Assembly: GCF_035984415.1 (NCBI RefSeq)
Contig: NZ_CP130720.1
Coordinates: 5,704,001 to 5,768,000, forward strand
DNA from: Streptomyces sp. NBC_01296
Lineage (GTDB): Bacteria > Actinomycetota > Actinomycetes > Streptomycetales > Streptomycetaceae
DNA: 64,000 bases
Reading direction: 5' to 3'
The notes below the pieces were generated by a model that was not told where the DNA came from, ran no database searches, and saw nothing but the letters and a program-made list of their open reading frames with translations. This document shows positions 52,875-60,920 of this stretch, piece by piece. Position numbers and translations under genes: made by a program. Numbering within the stretch: position 1 is the stretch's first letter; each line of letters opens with the position of its first letter.

Positions 52875-53780
52875 GTGTCCGTACGAGAGTTCGTGGTGCT
52901 GGGTACCGCCAGTCAGGTGCCCACCCGCCACCGCAACCACAACGGCTACCTCCTGCGCTGGGACGGCGAGGGCATCCTCTTCGACCCGGGCGAGGGCACC
53001 CAGCGCCAGATGCTCCGCGCCGGGGTGGCCGCGCACGACATCAACCGGATCTGCATCACCCACTTCCACGGTGACCACAGCCTCGGCCTCGCCGGGGTGA
53101 TCCAGCGCATCAACCTGGACCGGGTCCCGCACCCCGTCACCGCGCACTACCCGGCCTCCGGGCAGAAGTTCTTCGAACGGCTGCGGTACGCCACCGCCTA
53201 CCGGGAGACCGTCCCGCTCCGCGAGGAACCCGTGGCCGAGGACGGGACGCTGGCCCAGGGGCCCTCGTACACCCTCGAGGCCCGCCTGCTCTCGCACCCG
53301 GTCGAGTCCTTCGGCTACCGGCTCACCGAGCCCGACGGACGCCGGATGGTGCCGGAGTGGCTCGCGCACCACGGGATCAAGGGACCCGACGTGGGCCGGA
53401 TCCAGCGCGAGGGGCAGCTCTACGGCGTCACCCTGGACGAGGTCAGCGAGCCCAGGCCCGGGCAGAGCTTCGCCTTCGTCATGGACACCCGGCTGTGCCC
53501 CGGCGTGGACGCGCTCGCCGCGGGCTGCGACATGCTGGTGATCGAGTCCACGTTCCTCGACGAGGACGAGGCGCTGGCCACCGACCACGGGCACCTCACC
53601 GCAGGCCAGGCGGCCCGGGTCGCGCGCGACGCGGGCGTACGGCACCTGGTGCTGACGCACTTCTCGCAGCGCTACACGGACCCGCAGGAGTTCGAACGCC
53701 AGGCCCGCGCGGCCGGCTTCGAGGGCGAACTGACGATCGCCGCCGACCTCGTACGGGTCCCCCTGCCGAAGCGCGGCTAG
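52875..53780 (+). CDS. rnz: Ribonuclease Z (tRNA 3'-endonuclease)
   Basis: A 301-residue MBL-fold nuclease trimming the 3' ends of tRNA precursors. Zinc motif THFHGDHSLGL (HxHxDH) near residue 56, then SHPVESFGYRL, HLTAGQAARVARDAG and the late VLTHFSQRY, all diagnostic of the RNase Z/BN/ElaC family. Because neither tRNA-Ala here encodes CCA, RNase Z plus CCA addition is the expected maturation route. GTG 52875 follows the HIT gene after three bases. The end overlaps the convergent MFS gene by four bases. Confidence 0.92.
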   Translation: MSVREFVVLGTASQVPTRHRNHNGYLLRWDGEGILFDPGEGTQRQMLRAGVAAHDINRICITHFHGDHSLGLAGVIQRINLDRVPHPVTAHYPASGQKFFERLRYATAYRETVPLREEPVAEDGTLAQGPSYTLEARLLSHPVESFGYRLTEPDGRRMVPEWLAHHGIKGPDVGRIQREGQLYGVTLDEVSEPRPGQSFAFVMDTRLCPGVDALAAGCDMLVIESTFLDEDEALATDHGHLTAGQAARVARDAGVRHLVLTHFSQRYTDPQEFERQARAAGFEGELTIAADLVRVPLPKRG

Positions 53781-55114
53781 GTCCCGGAGGTCCCAGAGGT
53801 CCCGGAGGTCTCCGGGACCTCGGCCCGTTCCTGGTTCCGGGAGCGGCGGGCCGCCGGGGAGAGCAGCAGCACCCGGCGCGGGGTGCGGCGTACGCGGACG
53901 GGCGGTCCGGGCGCGGGGTCGGGCCGGACCGCCGTGGCCGGGGCGCCGCCGCGGCGGACCGGCTCCTCGGCCGGGACCGGTCCGCGCCCGCCGGCGCGCA
54001 GCGCGACCGCGGTCATCGGTCCGGCAATCACCAGCAGCAGCGCGCCCAGTACGAGCCCCATGCCCCGGAAGCCGAACCCCTCGGCGAGCAGGCTGCCGGC
54101 CACGGGCCCGCAGGCCGTGCCCAGCGAGGAGGCGGAGCCGGCGAGCACCGCCCAGCGGCCGCGCGTGTCCAGGGCCGCCGCGAGGCCGATCACGTACGAG
54201 AGGACGACCGGGTAGACCGCGTTCCACAGGATCTCCCCGGCGGCGAACCCGGCGAGCCCGTCCGCGGAGGCGGTCAGCACCACGCAGCCGGCGATGGCCG
54301 CCGTGCCCGCGCCGATCGGGACCGCCCGCCCCAGCCGGGCCCCGAACGCGGAGGCGGCCGTGACCCCGAGCAGGCCCGCCCCCAGCGCCACCGCGAAGAC
54401 GACGCCGAGCGTGGCCTCGGGCAGGCCCGCCTGCTCGGCGCCGATCCGGCCGCTGACGCCCCACAGGGCCTCCTGGGTCAGCGACCAGAGCAGCAGGCAG
54501 CCGGCCAGCACCGCCCCGGCGCGCGGGTACGGCAGCCGCCCGGCGCCCCGTACGGCGGGACCCGGGCGGGTGGGCCCGCCGAGGCGGCCGGTCGCCGGCC
54601 AGGCCAGGGCCGCGACCAGGGCGATGGCCGCGAACGGCAGTGCGTGCCCGCCGCCGAGGCGCGGCAGGGTCAGGTACAGGGCCCCCGCGGTCGCCGAGAC
54701 CGACAGCAGCCCGAGGGATGAGGTGCGGTGCGGATCGCGCTGCCCGGCGATCCCGGAGGCGGCCACGGCGGTCGCGGTGCCGGAGCCGAAGCCGCCGACC
54801 ACCACGCCCGCGACCACCAGCGGGAGCAGCGTGGTCGCGGCCGCCGTGCCGTAGCCGAGGGCGGCGAGCAGCAGTCCGAGCCGGGCCAGCGGGCGCTGCC
54901 CGTGGCGGGGGATGCGGGAGGCCAGGGCGAGTCCGGCCGTGGCGGAGCCGAGCAGCAGGGCCGTGCCGACGAGCCCCGCCTGCGCGGGACTCAGCGGGAG
55001 ATGGGCGTCGAGCCGTCCGACGACGGTGGGAAGCAGGTAGGGGGCGAGGTAGCCGGCCGTGAAGAGGGCCACCAGGGGCCAGGCGGCGGGCGGCGCGGAG
55101 GTGTTGTCGGACAC
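53777..55114 (-). CDS. MFS transporter
   Basis: A 445-residue major facilitator protein with about 12 hydrophobic helices from WPLVALFTAGYLAPYLLPTVVG onward. Arg-rich loops such as LASRIPRHGQRPLARLG lie between helices 2 and 3. The last 60 residues are Pro/Arg-rich, cytosolic and end in repeated TSGT. No substrate motif is recognised. GTG 55114 is the start. It is divergent from the PfkB kinase gene across a 211-base, relatively AT-rich gap, which suggests joint control of transport and phosphorylation, but this is inference. Confidence 0.88.
   Translation of the reverse strand: MSDNTSAPPAAWPLVALFTAGYLAPYLLPTVVGRLDAHLPLSPAQAGLVGTALLLGSATAGLALASRIPRHGQRPLARLGLLLAALGYGTAAATTLLPLVVAGVVVGGFGSGTATAVAASGIAGQRDPHRTSSLGLLSVSATAGALYLTLPRLGGGHALPFAAIALVAALAWPATGRLGGPTRPGPAVRGAGRLPYPRAGAVLAGCLLLWSLTQEALWGVSGRIGAEQAGLPEATLGVVFAVALGAGLLGVTAASAFGARLGRAVPIGAGTAAIAGCVVLTASADGLAGFAAGEILWNAVYPVVLSYVIGLAAALDTRGRWAVLAGSASSLGTACGPVAGSLLAEGFGFRGMGLVLGALLLVIAGPMTAVALRAGGRGPVPAEEPVRRGGAPATAVRPDPAPGPPVRVRRTPRRVLLLSPAARRSRNQERAEVPETSGTSGTSGT
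53780..53822. repeat. Nine-base tandem repeats at the MFS 3' end
   Basis: Four copies of the unit GGTCCCGGA (one as GGTCCCAGA, one as GGTCTCCGG) run from just after the rnz stop. On the minus strand they encode the terminal (SGT)n of the transporter, so copy changes would only lengthen its tail. Confidence 0.75.
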
Positions 55115-55325
55115 GGCTGTTCCCGGTGGTGCGCAGGTGCGGCGAGAGGATCCGCGGAGCCGCGGCGCCTTTGTCTATCAAGTGGTTCACGATGCGGAGA
55201 AGAGCGACCCGATCGTGATCTGCGACACACTGTGTTTGGGCCTGCCGGGGGAGGGCAGGGTTGGCAGCTTTCCACCGCATGCCCGCATGCAGAAACGACC
55301 CTTCGCATCAACCGGGGAGTACACC

Positions 55326-56423
55326 GTGACCAGTCGGGACAGCAGCACCAGTCTCACCCCGGCCGTGGACCCGCTCGGTCCGCTGCGGGACCCCCAGGAA
55401 CCGTGGTGCGACGTGTTCCTGACCGGCACGGTCTTCCTCGACATCATTTTCACCGGCCTCGACTCGGCCCCGGTCCGCGGTACGGAGTCCTGGGCGCGCG
55501 GCATGGGCTCCAGCCCCGGGGGAGTGGCCAACATGGCCACCGCGCTGGCCCGGCTCGGCCTGCGGACCTCGCTGGCCGCGGCGTTCGGCGACGACCACTA
55601 CGGCGAGTACTGCTGGGACGCGCTCGAGCAGGGCGAGGGCATCGACCTGTCGATGTCGCGGACCATCCCCGGCTGGCACAGCCCGGTCACGGTCTCGATG
55701 GCGTACGAGGGCGAGCGCACGATGGTCTCGCACGGCCACGAGGCCCCGCCCCCGGCGGCCCCCGGGCCGTTCCCGCAGTGCCCGCCGCGCACCCGGGCGG
55801 CCGTGGCCTCGCTGGGCCCGGGGCGGACGGACCCGTGGATCGCGGAGGCGGCGCGGCGCGGATCGCGGATCTTCGCGGACGTGGGGTGGGACGAGAGCGG
55901 GCGCTGGGACCTGGGGGACCTGCCGGACCTGGAGCACTGCGAGGCCTTCCTGCCGAACGCGGGGGAGGCCATGCGGTACACGCGGACCGACTGTCCGAGG
56001 GCGGCGGCGCGGGCGCTGGCGCAGAAGGTGCCGCTCGCGGTGGTGACGATGGGCCCGGAAGGCGCGTACGCGGTGGACGGGCGGACCGCCGAGGAGGCGG
56101 AGGTCCCCGGGATCACGGTGGACGCGCTGGACCCGACGGGGGCGGGGGACGTCTTCGTCGCGGGCTTCGTCACCGGAGCCCTGGCGGGGTGGCCGCTGGC
56201 GGACCGGCTGGCCTTCGCGGGCCTGACGGCGGCCCTGTCGGTCCAGGAGTTCGGCGGCTCGCTGTCGGCCCCGGGCTGGCCGGAGGTGGCCCACTGGTGG
56301 CGCGCGGCCCCCGAGGCCCTGCGGCCGCGCTACGGCTTCCTGGACGCGCTGGTCCCGCCGGGCACCGAGCCGGCCTCCCGCCGCAGAGCCGTCCCGACCA
56401 TCGGCTTCCGCCACTCGGTGTAG
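55326..56423 (+). CDS. PfkB family carbohydrate/nucleoside kinase
   Basis: A 365-residue ribokinase-like enzyme. The N-terminal motif is GTVFLDIIFTGL, with MGSSPGGVANMATALARLG (sugar-binding GG) near residue 60. The C-terminal signature VDALDPTGAGDVFVAGFVTG has the catalytic Asp. The substrate is not readable. GTG 55326 has GGGGAG seven bases upstream; ATG 55287 in the same frame is possible. It lies opposite the MFS transporter and upstream of phoH. Confidence 0.92.
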   Translation: MTSRDSSTSLTPAVDPLGPLRDPQEPWCDVFLTGTVFLDIIFTGLDSAPVRGTESWARGMGSSPGGVANMATALARLGLRTSLAAAFGDDHYGEYCWDALEQGEGIDLSMSRTIPGWHSPVTVSMAYEGERTMVSHGHEAPPPAAPGPFPQCPPRTRAAVASLGPGRTDPWIAEAARRGSRIFADVGWDESGRWDLGDLPDLEHCEAFLPNAGEAMRYTRTDCPRAAARALAQKVPLAVVTMGPEGAYAVDGRTAEEAEVPGITVDALDPTGAGDVFVAGFVTGALAGWPLADRLAFAGLTAALSVQEFGGSLSAPGWPEVAHWWRAAPEALRPRYGFLDALVPPGTEPASRRRAVPTIGFRHSV

Positions 56424-56577
56424 GCGGTGTCCGGCGGGCGGGGCTTCGGGAGGGGCTGCGAGGGCGCCGGAAAACCCCTCGGGGATGGCGCGGCGGAGTC
56501 GTACCCTTGGTACTCCGGAGGTCGTCGATCGGCGAGGCCCCTCAGCGGGAGGTATGTGCAGGCCACAGTGCCGGCCC

Positions 56578-57624
56578 ATGACTCAGACACCCACAGCCCA
56601 GACACCGGCGCCGGGGCAGGCGCGAGCCCACTTCACCGTTCCGGCCAGGCACCCTATGGTTGCGGTGCTCGGCTCTGGTGACGCCCTGTTGCGCGTGATC
56701 GAGAAGGCCTTCCCGAAGGCCGACATCCATGTTCGGGGCAATCAGGTCAGCGCGGTCGGCGATGCGACGGAAGTCGCCCTGATCCAGCGCCTGTTCGACG
56801 AGATGATGCTGGTGCTCCGCACCGGGCAGCCGATGACGGAGGACGCAGTGGAACGCTCGATCGCCATGCTCAAGGCGAGCGGCAACGGCAACGGCCCGGA
56901 CGAGACGCCCGCAGAGGTGCTCACGCAGAACATCCTCTCCAGCCGAGGCCGCACCATCCGGCCCAAGACCCTCAACCAGAAGCGGTACGTCGACGCGATC
57001 GACAAGAACACGATCGTGTTCGGCATCGGCCCCGCCGGTACCGGCAAGACCTACCTCGCCATGGCCAAGGCGGTCCAGGCCCTGCAGTCCAAGCAGGTCA
57101 GCCGGATCATCCTGACCCGCCCCGCCGTCGAGGCCGGAGAGCGGCTCGGCTTCCTGCCCGGCACGCTCTTCGACAAGATCGACCCGTACCTGCGCCCGCT
57201 GTACGACGCGCTGCACGACATGATCGACCCGGACTCGATCCCGCGGCTCATGGCCGCCGGGACCATCGAGGTGGCCCCGCTGGCGTACATGCGCGGCCGC
57301 ACGCTCAACGAGGCGTTCGTCGTCCTCGACGAGGCGCAGAACACGAGCCCGGAACAGATGAAGATGTTCCTGACCCGGCTCGGCTTCGATTCGAAGATCG
57401 TCATCACCGGTGACGTCACGCAGGTCGACCTTCCCGGCGGCACCAAGTCGGGCCTGCGCCAGGTCCAGACGATCCTCGAAGGGGTTCCCGACATCCACTT
57501 CTCGCGGCTCACGTCCGAGGATGTCGTCCGGCACAAGCTGGTCGGCCGTATCGTCGATGCGTACGAGAAGTACGACGACAGCCAGGACGCCCAGCAGTCC
57601 CGGAACGGCTACCAGCGGAAGTAG
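56578..57624 (+). CDS. phoH: PhoH-like ATPase/RNA helicase-type protein
   Basis: A 348-residue P-loop protein. The KH-like N-terminal region includes HPMVAVLGSGDALLRVIEKAFPKADIHVRGNQV. The Walker A is GPAGTGKT at about residue 150, and Walker B is FVVLDEAQNT near 245. VITGDVTQVDLP follows. PhoH-YbeY neighbours are conserved in many bacteria and probably act in RNA quality control. ATG 56578 was chosen for conservation; the short upstream MCRPQCRP extension has GGGAGG too close to its ATG. Thirteen bases separate it from ybeY. A GTACC-ctt-GGTAC inverted repeat (56502-56514) lies before it. Confidence 0.93.
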   Translation: MTQTPTAQTPAPGQARAHFTVPARHPMVAVLGSGDALLRVIEKAFPKADIHVRGNQVSAVGDATEVALIQRLFDEMMLVLRTGQPMTEDAVERSIAMLKASGNGNGPDETPAEVLTQNILSSRGRTIRPKTLNQKRYVDAIDKNTIVFGIGPAGTGKTYLAMAKAVQALQSKQVSRIILTRPAVEAGERLGFLPGTLFDKIDPYLRPLYDALHDMIDPDSIPRLMAAGTIEVAPLAYMRGRTLNEAFVVLDEAQNTSPEQMKMFLTRLGFDSKIVITGDVTQVDLPGGTKSGLRQVQTILEGVPDIHFSRLTSEDVVRHKLVGRIVDAYEKYDDSQDAQQSRNGYQRK

Positions 57625-57637
57625 AACCCAGCGCACC

Positions 57638-58135
57638 ATGTCGATCGACGTCAACAACGAGTCCGGAACCGAGGTCGACGAGCGGGCGATCCTCGACATC
57701 GCCCGCTACGCACTCACCCGGATGCGGATCCACCCGCTGTCCGAGCTCTCCGTCATCGTCATCGACGAGGACGCAATGGAGCAGCTCCACATCCAGTGGA
57801 TGGACCTGCCCGGACCCACCGACGTCATGTCCTTCCCGATGGACGAGCTCCGTCCGCCGACGAAGGACGACGAGGAGCCCCCGCAGGGGCTCCTCGGTGA
57901 CATCGTGCTCTGCCCCGAGGTGGCGAAGAAGCAGGGCGAGGACGCCCCGACGCAGCACTCCATGGACGAGGAGCTCCAGCTCCTGACCGTCCACGGGGTG
58001 CTGCACCTGCTCGGGTACGACCACGAGGAGCCGGACGAGAAGGCCGAGATGTTCGGCCTCCAGGCGGCCATCGTCGACGGCTGGCGCGGTGAGCGCGGCA
58101 TGACCGGTCCGTCCCCGGCCCCGACCGTCTCGTGA
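57638..58135 (+). CDS. ybeY: Endoribonuclease YbeY
   Basis: A 165-residue zinc-dependent RNase for 16S rRNA 3' maturation and 70S quality control. The H3 zinc motif HGVLHLLGYDHEEPDE is near residue 127. The N-terminus MSIDVNNESGTEVDE matches the family. ATG 57638 lacks a strong ribosome-binding site, so translation may be coupled to phoH. The stop overlaps the next gene as GTGA. Confidence 0.96.
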   Translation: MSIDVNNESGTEVDERAILDIARYALTRMRIHPLSELSVIVIDEDAMEQLHIQWMDLPGPTDVMSFPMDELRPPTKDDEEPPQGLLGDIVLCPEVAKKQGEDAPTQHSMDEELQLLTVHGVLHLLGYDHEEPDEKAEMFGLQAAIVDGWRGERGMTGPSPAPTVS

Positions 58136-59436
58136 CCGCCCCGCAGCTGATCACCGGCGCGGTGCTGCTGGTGGTGGTGGCCTGGTTCGCGGCGTGCGCC
58201 GAGTCCGGGATCGCCCGGATCTCGAGCTTCCGCGCCGAGCAGGCCGTACGGGAGGGCCGGCGCGGCAGCGCGAAGCTCGCGCAGGTCGCCGCCGACCCGA
58301 CCCGCTACCTCAACGTGGCGCTGCTCGTGCGGGTCACCTGCGAGATGGCGGCCGGCGTGCTCGTCACGTACGTCTGCCTCGACGAGTTCGGCGACAACTG
58401 GAAGGCGCTGCTCATCGCGATCGCGGTGATGGTGCTCGTGTCCTTCGTGGCCGTCGGCGTCTCCCCGCGCACCATCGGCCGCCAGCACCCCCTCAACACG
58501 GCGACGGCGGCCTCGTACGTCCTGGTCCCGCTCGCCCGCGTCATGGGGCCCATCCCGCAGCTGCTGATCCTCATCGGCAACGCGCTCACGCCCGGAAAGG
58601 GCTTCCGCAAGGGGCCGTTCGCCTCCGAGGCCGAGCTGCGCGCGATGGTCGACCTCGCGGAGAAGGAGTCGCTGATCGAGGACGAGGAGCGCCGGATGGT
58701 GCACCAGGTCTTCGAGCTCGGCGACACCCTCGTGCGCGAGGTGATGGTGCCGCGCACCGACCTGGTCTGCATCGAGCGGTACAAGACGGTCCGTCAGGCG
58801 ACGACGCTGGCGCTGCGGTCGGGCTTCTCGCGCATCCCGGTGACCGGGGAGAACGAGGACGACATCGTCGGCATCGTGTACCTGAAGGACCTGGTCCGCA
58901 AGACGCACATCAGCCGTGAGGCGGAGGCCGACCTGGTCACGACGGCGATGCGGCCGGCGGTGTTCGTCCCGGACACCAAGAACGCGGGCGATCTGCTGCG
59001 GGAGATGCAGCAGGTGCGCAACCACGTGGCCGTGGTCATCGACGAGTACGGCGGCACGGCGGGCATCGTCACCATCGAGGACATCCTCGAGGAGATCGTC
59101 GGCGAGATCACCGACGAGTACGACCGCGAACTCGCGCCCGTCGAGGACCTGGGCGAGGACCGCTACCGGGTGACGGCGCGGCTCGACATCACCGACCTCG
59201 GTGAGCTGTTCAAGGTCGAGGACTACGACGACGAGGACGTGGAGACGGTCGGCGGGCTGCTGGCGAAGGCGCTCGGCCGGGTGCCGATCGCGGGCGCCTC
59301 GGCGCTCGTGGAACTGCCGGACGGGCGGCCGCTGCGGCTGACGGCCGAGTCCCCGGCGGGCCGGCGGAACAAGATCGTGACGGTACTGGTGGAGCCGCTG
59401 GCCCCGGCGGCGGGCGAGGGCGAGGAGGGCGAATGA
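58132..59436 (+). CDS. CNNM/CorC family transporter with paired CBS domains
   Basis: A 434-residue membrane protein of the hemolysin/CorC type. The N-terminal DUF21 region has three to four helices. CBS domains occupy about 200-320 (MVPRTDLVCIERYKTV, SRIPVTGENEDDIVGIVYLKDL, GGTAGIVTIEDILEEIVGEI), and the C-terminal CorC_HlyC domain about 335-420. Such proteins are implicated in Mg/Co transport. GTG 58132 overlaps the ybeY stop. ATGA overlap with the next gene makes a fully coupled run. Confidence 0.93.
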   Translation: MTAPQLITGAVLLVVVAWFAACAESGIARISSFRAEQAVREGRRGSAKLAQVAADPTRYLNVALLVRVTCEMAAGVLVTYVCLDEFGDNWKALLIAIAVMVLVSFVAVGVSPRTIGRQHPLNTATAASYVLVPLARVMGPIPQLLILIGNALTPGKGFRKGPFASEAELRAMVDLAEKESLIEDEERRMVHQVFELGDTLVREVMVPRTDLVCIERYKTVRQATTLALRSGFSRIPVTGENEDDIVGIVYLKDLVRKTHISREAEADLVTTAMRPAVFVPDTKNAGDLLREMQQVRNHVAVVIDEYGGTAGIVTIEDILEEIVGEITDEYDRELAPVEDLGEDRYRVTARLDITDLGELFKVEDYDDEDVETVGGLLAKALGRVPIAGASALVELPDGRPLRLTAESPAGRRNKIVTVLVEPLAPAAGEGEEGE

Positions 59437-59786
59437 CGCCGGCGGAGCTGCGCGCGTTCTGTCTGGGTTTCAACGCGGCGGTGGAGGAGTTCCCCTTCAC
59501 GCCCGAGACCTCGGTGTTCAAGGTGCTGGGGAAGATGTTCGCGCTGACCGCGCTGGACGGCGACCCGCTGAAGGTCAACCTCAAGTGCGAACCGGAGCTG
59601 GCGGTGCGGCTGCGGGCGGAGCACGAGGCGATCGTGCCGGGCTGGCACATGAACAAGCGGCACTGGAACACGGTGACGGTCGGCGCTCTGCCCGAGGCGC
59701 TGGTGCGGGAGCTGATCGAGGACTCGTACGACCTGGTGGTCGCGGGCCTGCCGAGGGCGGAGCGGCTGCGGCTCGACCGACCGTGA
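59433..59786 (+). CDS. MmcQ/YjbR family DNA-binding-like protein
   Basis: A 117-residue YjbR (CyaY-like fold) protein with FCLGFNAAVEEFPF near residue 9, VFKVLGKMFAL near 30, and HMNKRHWNTVTV near 75. It starts with ATG inside the CNNM stop (ATGA). The family is often annotated as DNA-binding but its role is not settled. Being translationally coupled to a metal transporter may only reflect operon packing. Confidence 0.9.
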   Translation: MTPAELRAFCLGFNAAVEEFPFTPETSVFKVLGKMFALTALDGDPLKVNLKCEPELAVRLRAEHEAIVPGWHMNKRHWNTVTVGALPEALVRELIEDSYDLVVAGLPRAERLRLDRP

Positions 59787-59875
59787 GGGCGGATCCCGCG
59801 GGGACGCGGGGACGCGGGGGCGGCATGGGGAGTGTCAGGGCAGGGGCGGTTGTGCGGCCCCGCCGAGACGCTCCC

Positions 59876-59881
59876 TATGCT
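59876..59881 (+). promoter_or_regulatory. -10 box for the deaminase-like gene
   Basis: TATGCT ends seven bases before ATG 59889, consistent with a leaderless mRNA. A TTGTGC lies 20 bases upstream of it. Confidence 0.5.
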
Positions 59882-59888
59882 TTCGTCC

Positions 59889-60245
59889 ATGACCGACACC
59901 ACCGGGACCAACCCCGAGGACAGCAAGATCATCACGCTGGCGCGCAGCGCCCGGGCCCGCAACGGGGTGCCCGAGGGTGCGGCGGTGCGGGACGAGACGG
60001 GCCGTACGTACGTCGCCGGGACGGTGGAGCTCGAGTCCCTGAAGCTGAGCGCGCTGCAGACGGCGGTCGCGATGGCGGTGGCGAGCGGGGCCGAGTCCCT
60101 GGAGGCAGCGGCCGTGGTCAGCTCGGCGGATGTGGTGGCCGACGCCGACCGCGCGGCGGTCCGCGACCTCGGCGGCCCGGACACCCCGGTCCTGCTGGCC
60201 GGCCCGGACGGCACCCTCAAGTCCGCCACCCCGGCAGGCGCCTGA
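59889..60245 (+). CDS. Cytidine-deaminase-like protein without zinc ligands
   Basis: A 118-residue protein that follows the cytidine deaminase pattern from the first helix (ITLARSARARNGV) through the strand/turn GAAVRDETGRTYVAGTVELES and the helix TAVAMAVASGAESLEA. The catalytic His/Cys-Ala-Glu is replaced (SALQTAVAM) and there is no PCxxC, so no zinc can be bound in the usual way. It is shorter than the usual about 130 residues. It probably keeps a nucleoside-binding or scaffold role. In related genomes the gene precedes era. ATG 59889 with TATGCT seven bases upstream suggests a leaderless start; ATG 59877 is possible. Confidence 0.82.
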   Translation: MTDTTGTNPEDSKIITLARSARARNGVPEGAAVRDETGRTYVAGTVELESLKLSALQTAVAMAVASGAESLEAAAVVSSADVVADADRAAVRDLGGPDTPVLLAGPDGTLKSATPAGA

Positions 60246-60263
60246 CCCGGCGGGGCCTGCCGG

Positions 60264-60920
60264 TCAGACTGCGCGCCAGACCAGGGTGTAGCGCCAGAAC
60301 AGCCTCCGGCGCAGCCGCGCGCCCGGCAGTACGGCCCCGGCCTCGCGGACGACGGCCCGGAAGCCCATGCCCGCCGGGCGGGTCGGTGCGGTCATGGACG
60401 GCGGCCGGGGAGCCGTACGCCCCTTGTTCTTGATCCAGCCCAGTGCGGCGTTGAGCGGGATCGCGGCCGCGCCGAGCAGGTGGTCGCCCGGGGTCTGGGC
60501 CTGCGCGAGACCGACGACGACCAGGGTTCCGCCCGGTGCCAGGTGGCGGCGGAAGAGCCGCAGGGCCTCGCCGAACGGCAGGTGGTGGATCGTGGCGAGA
60601 CAGGTGATGACGTCGTACGGCCCCGGCGGGGGCTCCGTCAGCGCGTCCCCCACGGAGAACGCCACCGGGGCGTCCTGCGCGGTCAGCTGTCGGGCCCGGG
60701 CGACGATCGCCGCATCGGCGTCGACGGCGTCCACCGCCCCGGCCCGGCCGGCCAGGAGCCGGGCCAGGTCCCCGCTGCCCGAGCCCACGTCGAGCGCCCT
60801 GTCGAACCGCCCGGGCAGCTGCCGCAGTATCCAACGGTGGTAGTGGGCGTTGTGGTCCCACGGGTGAGCTTCGTTGAACCGGCCGATCGCCTCGAAGGCG
60901 CGCTGCGTCAGTGTCGTCAC
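60264..60920 (-). CDS. Class I SAM-dependent methyltransferase
   Basis: A 218-residue methyltransferase. Motif I is ALDVGSGSGDLARLL near residue 43, followed by DAVDADAAIV and the YDVITCLATIHHLPF region. LAPGGTLVVVGLA corresponds to post-motif III. The C-terminal arm is basic (RLRRRLFWRYTLVWRAV). No substrate clue. The GTG start overlaps the MFS stop (GTGA), so it is translated with the transporter, both on the minus strand. Confidence 0.9.
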   Translation of the reverse strand: MTTLTQRAFEAIGRFNEAHPWDHNAHYHRWILRQLPGRFDRALDVGSGSGDLARLLAGRAGAVDAVDADAAIVARARQLTAQDAPVAFSVGDALTEPPPGPYDVITCLATIHHLPFGEALRLFRRHLAPGGTLVVVGLAQAQTPGDHLLGAAAIPLNAALGWIKNKGRTAPRPPSMTAPTRPAGMGFRAVVREAGAVLPGARLRRRLFWRYTLVWRAV

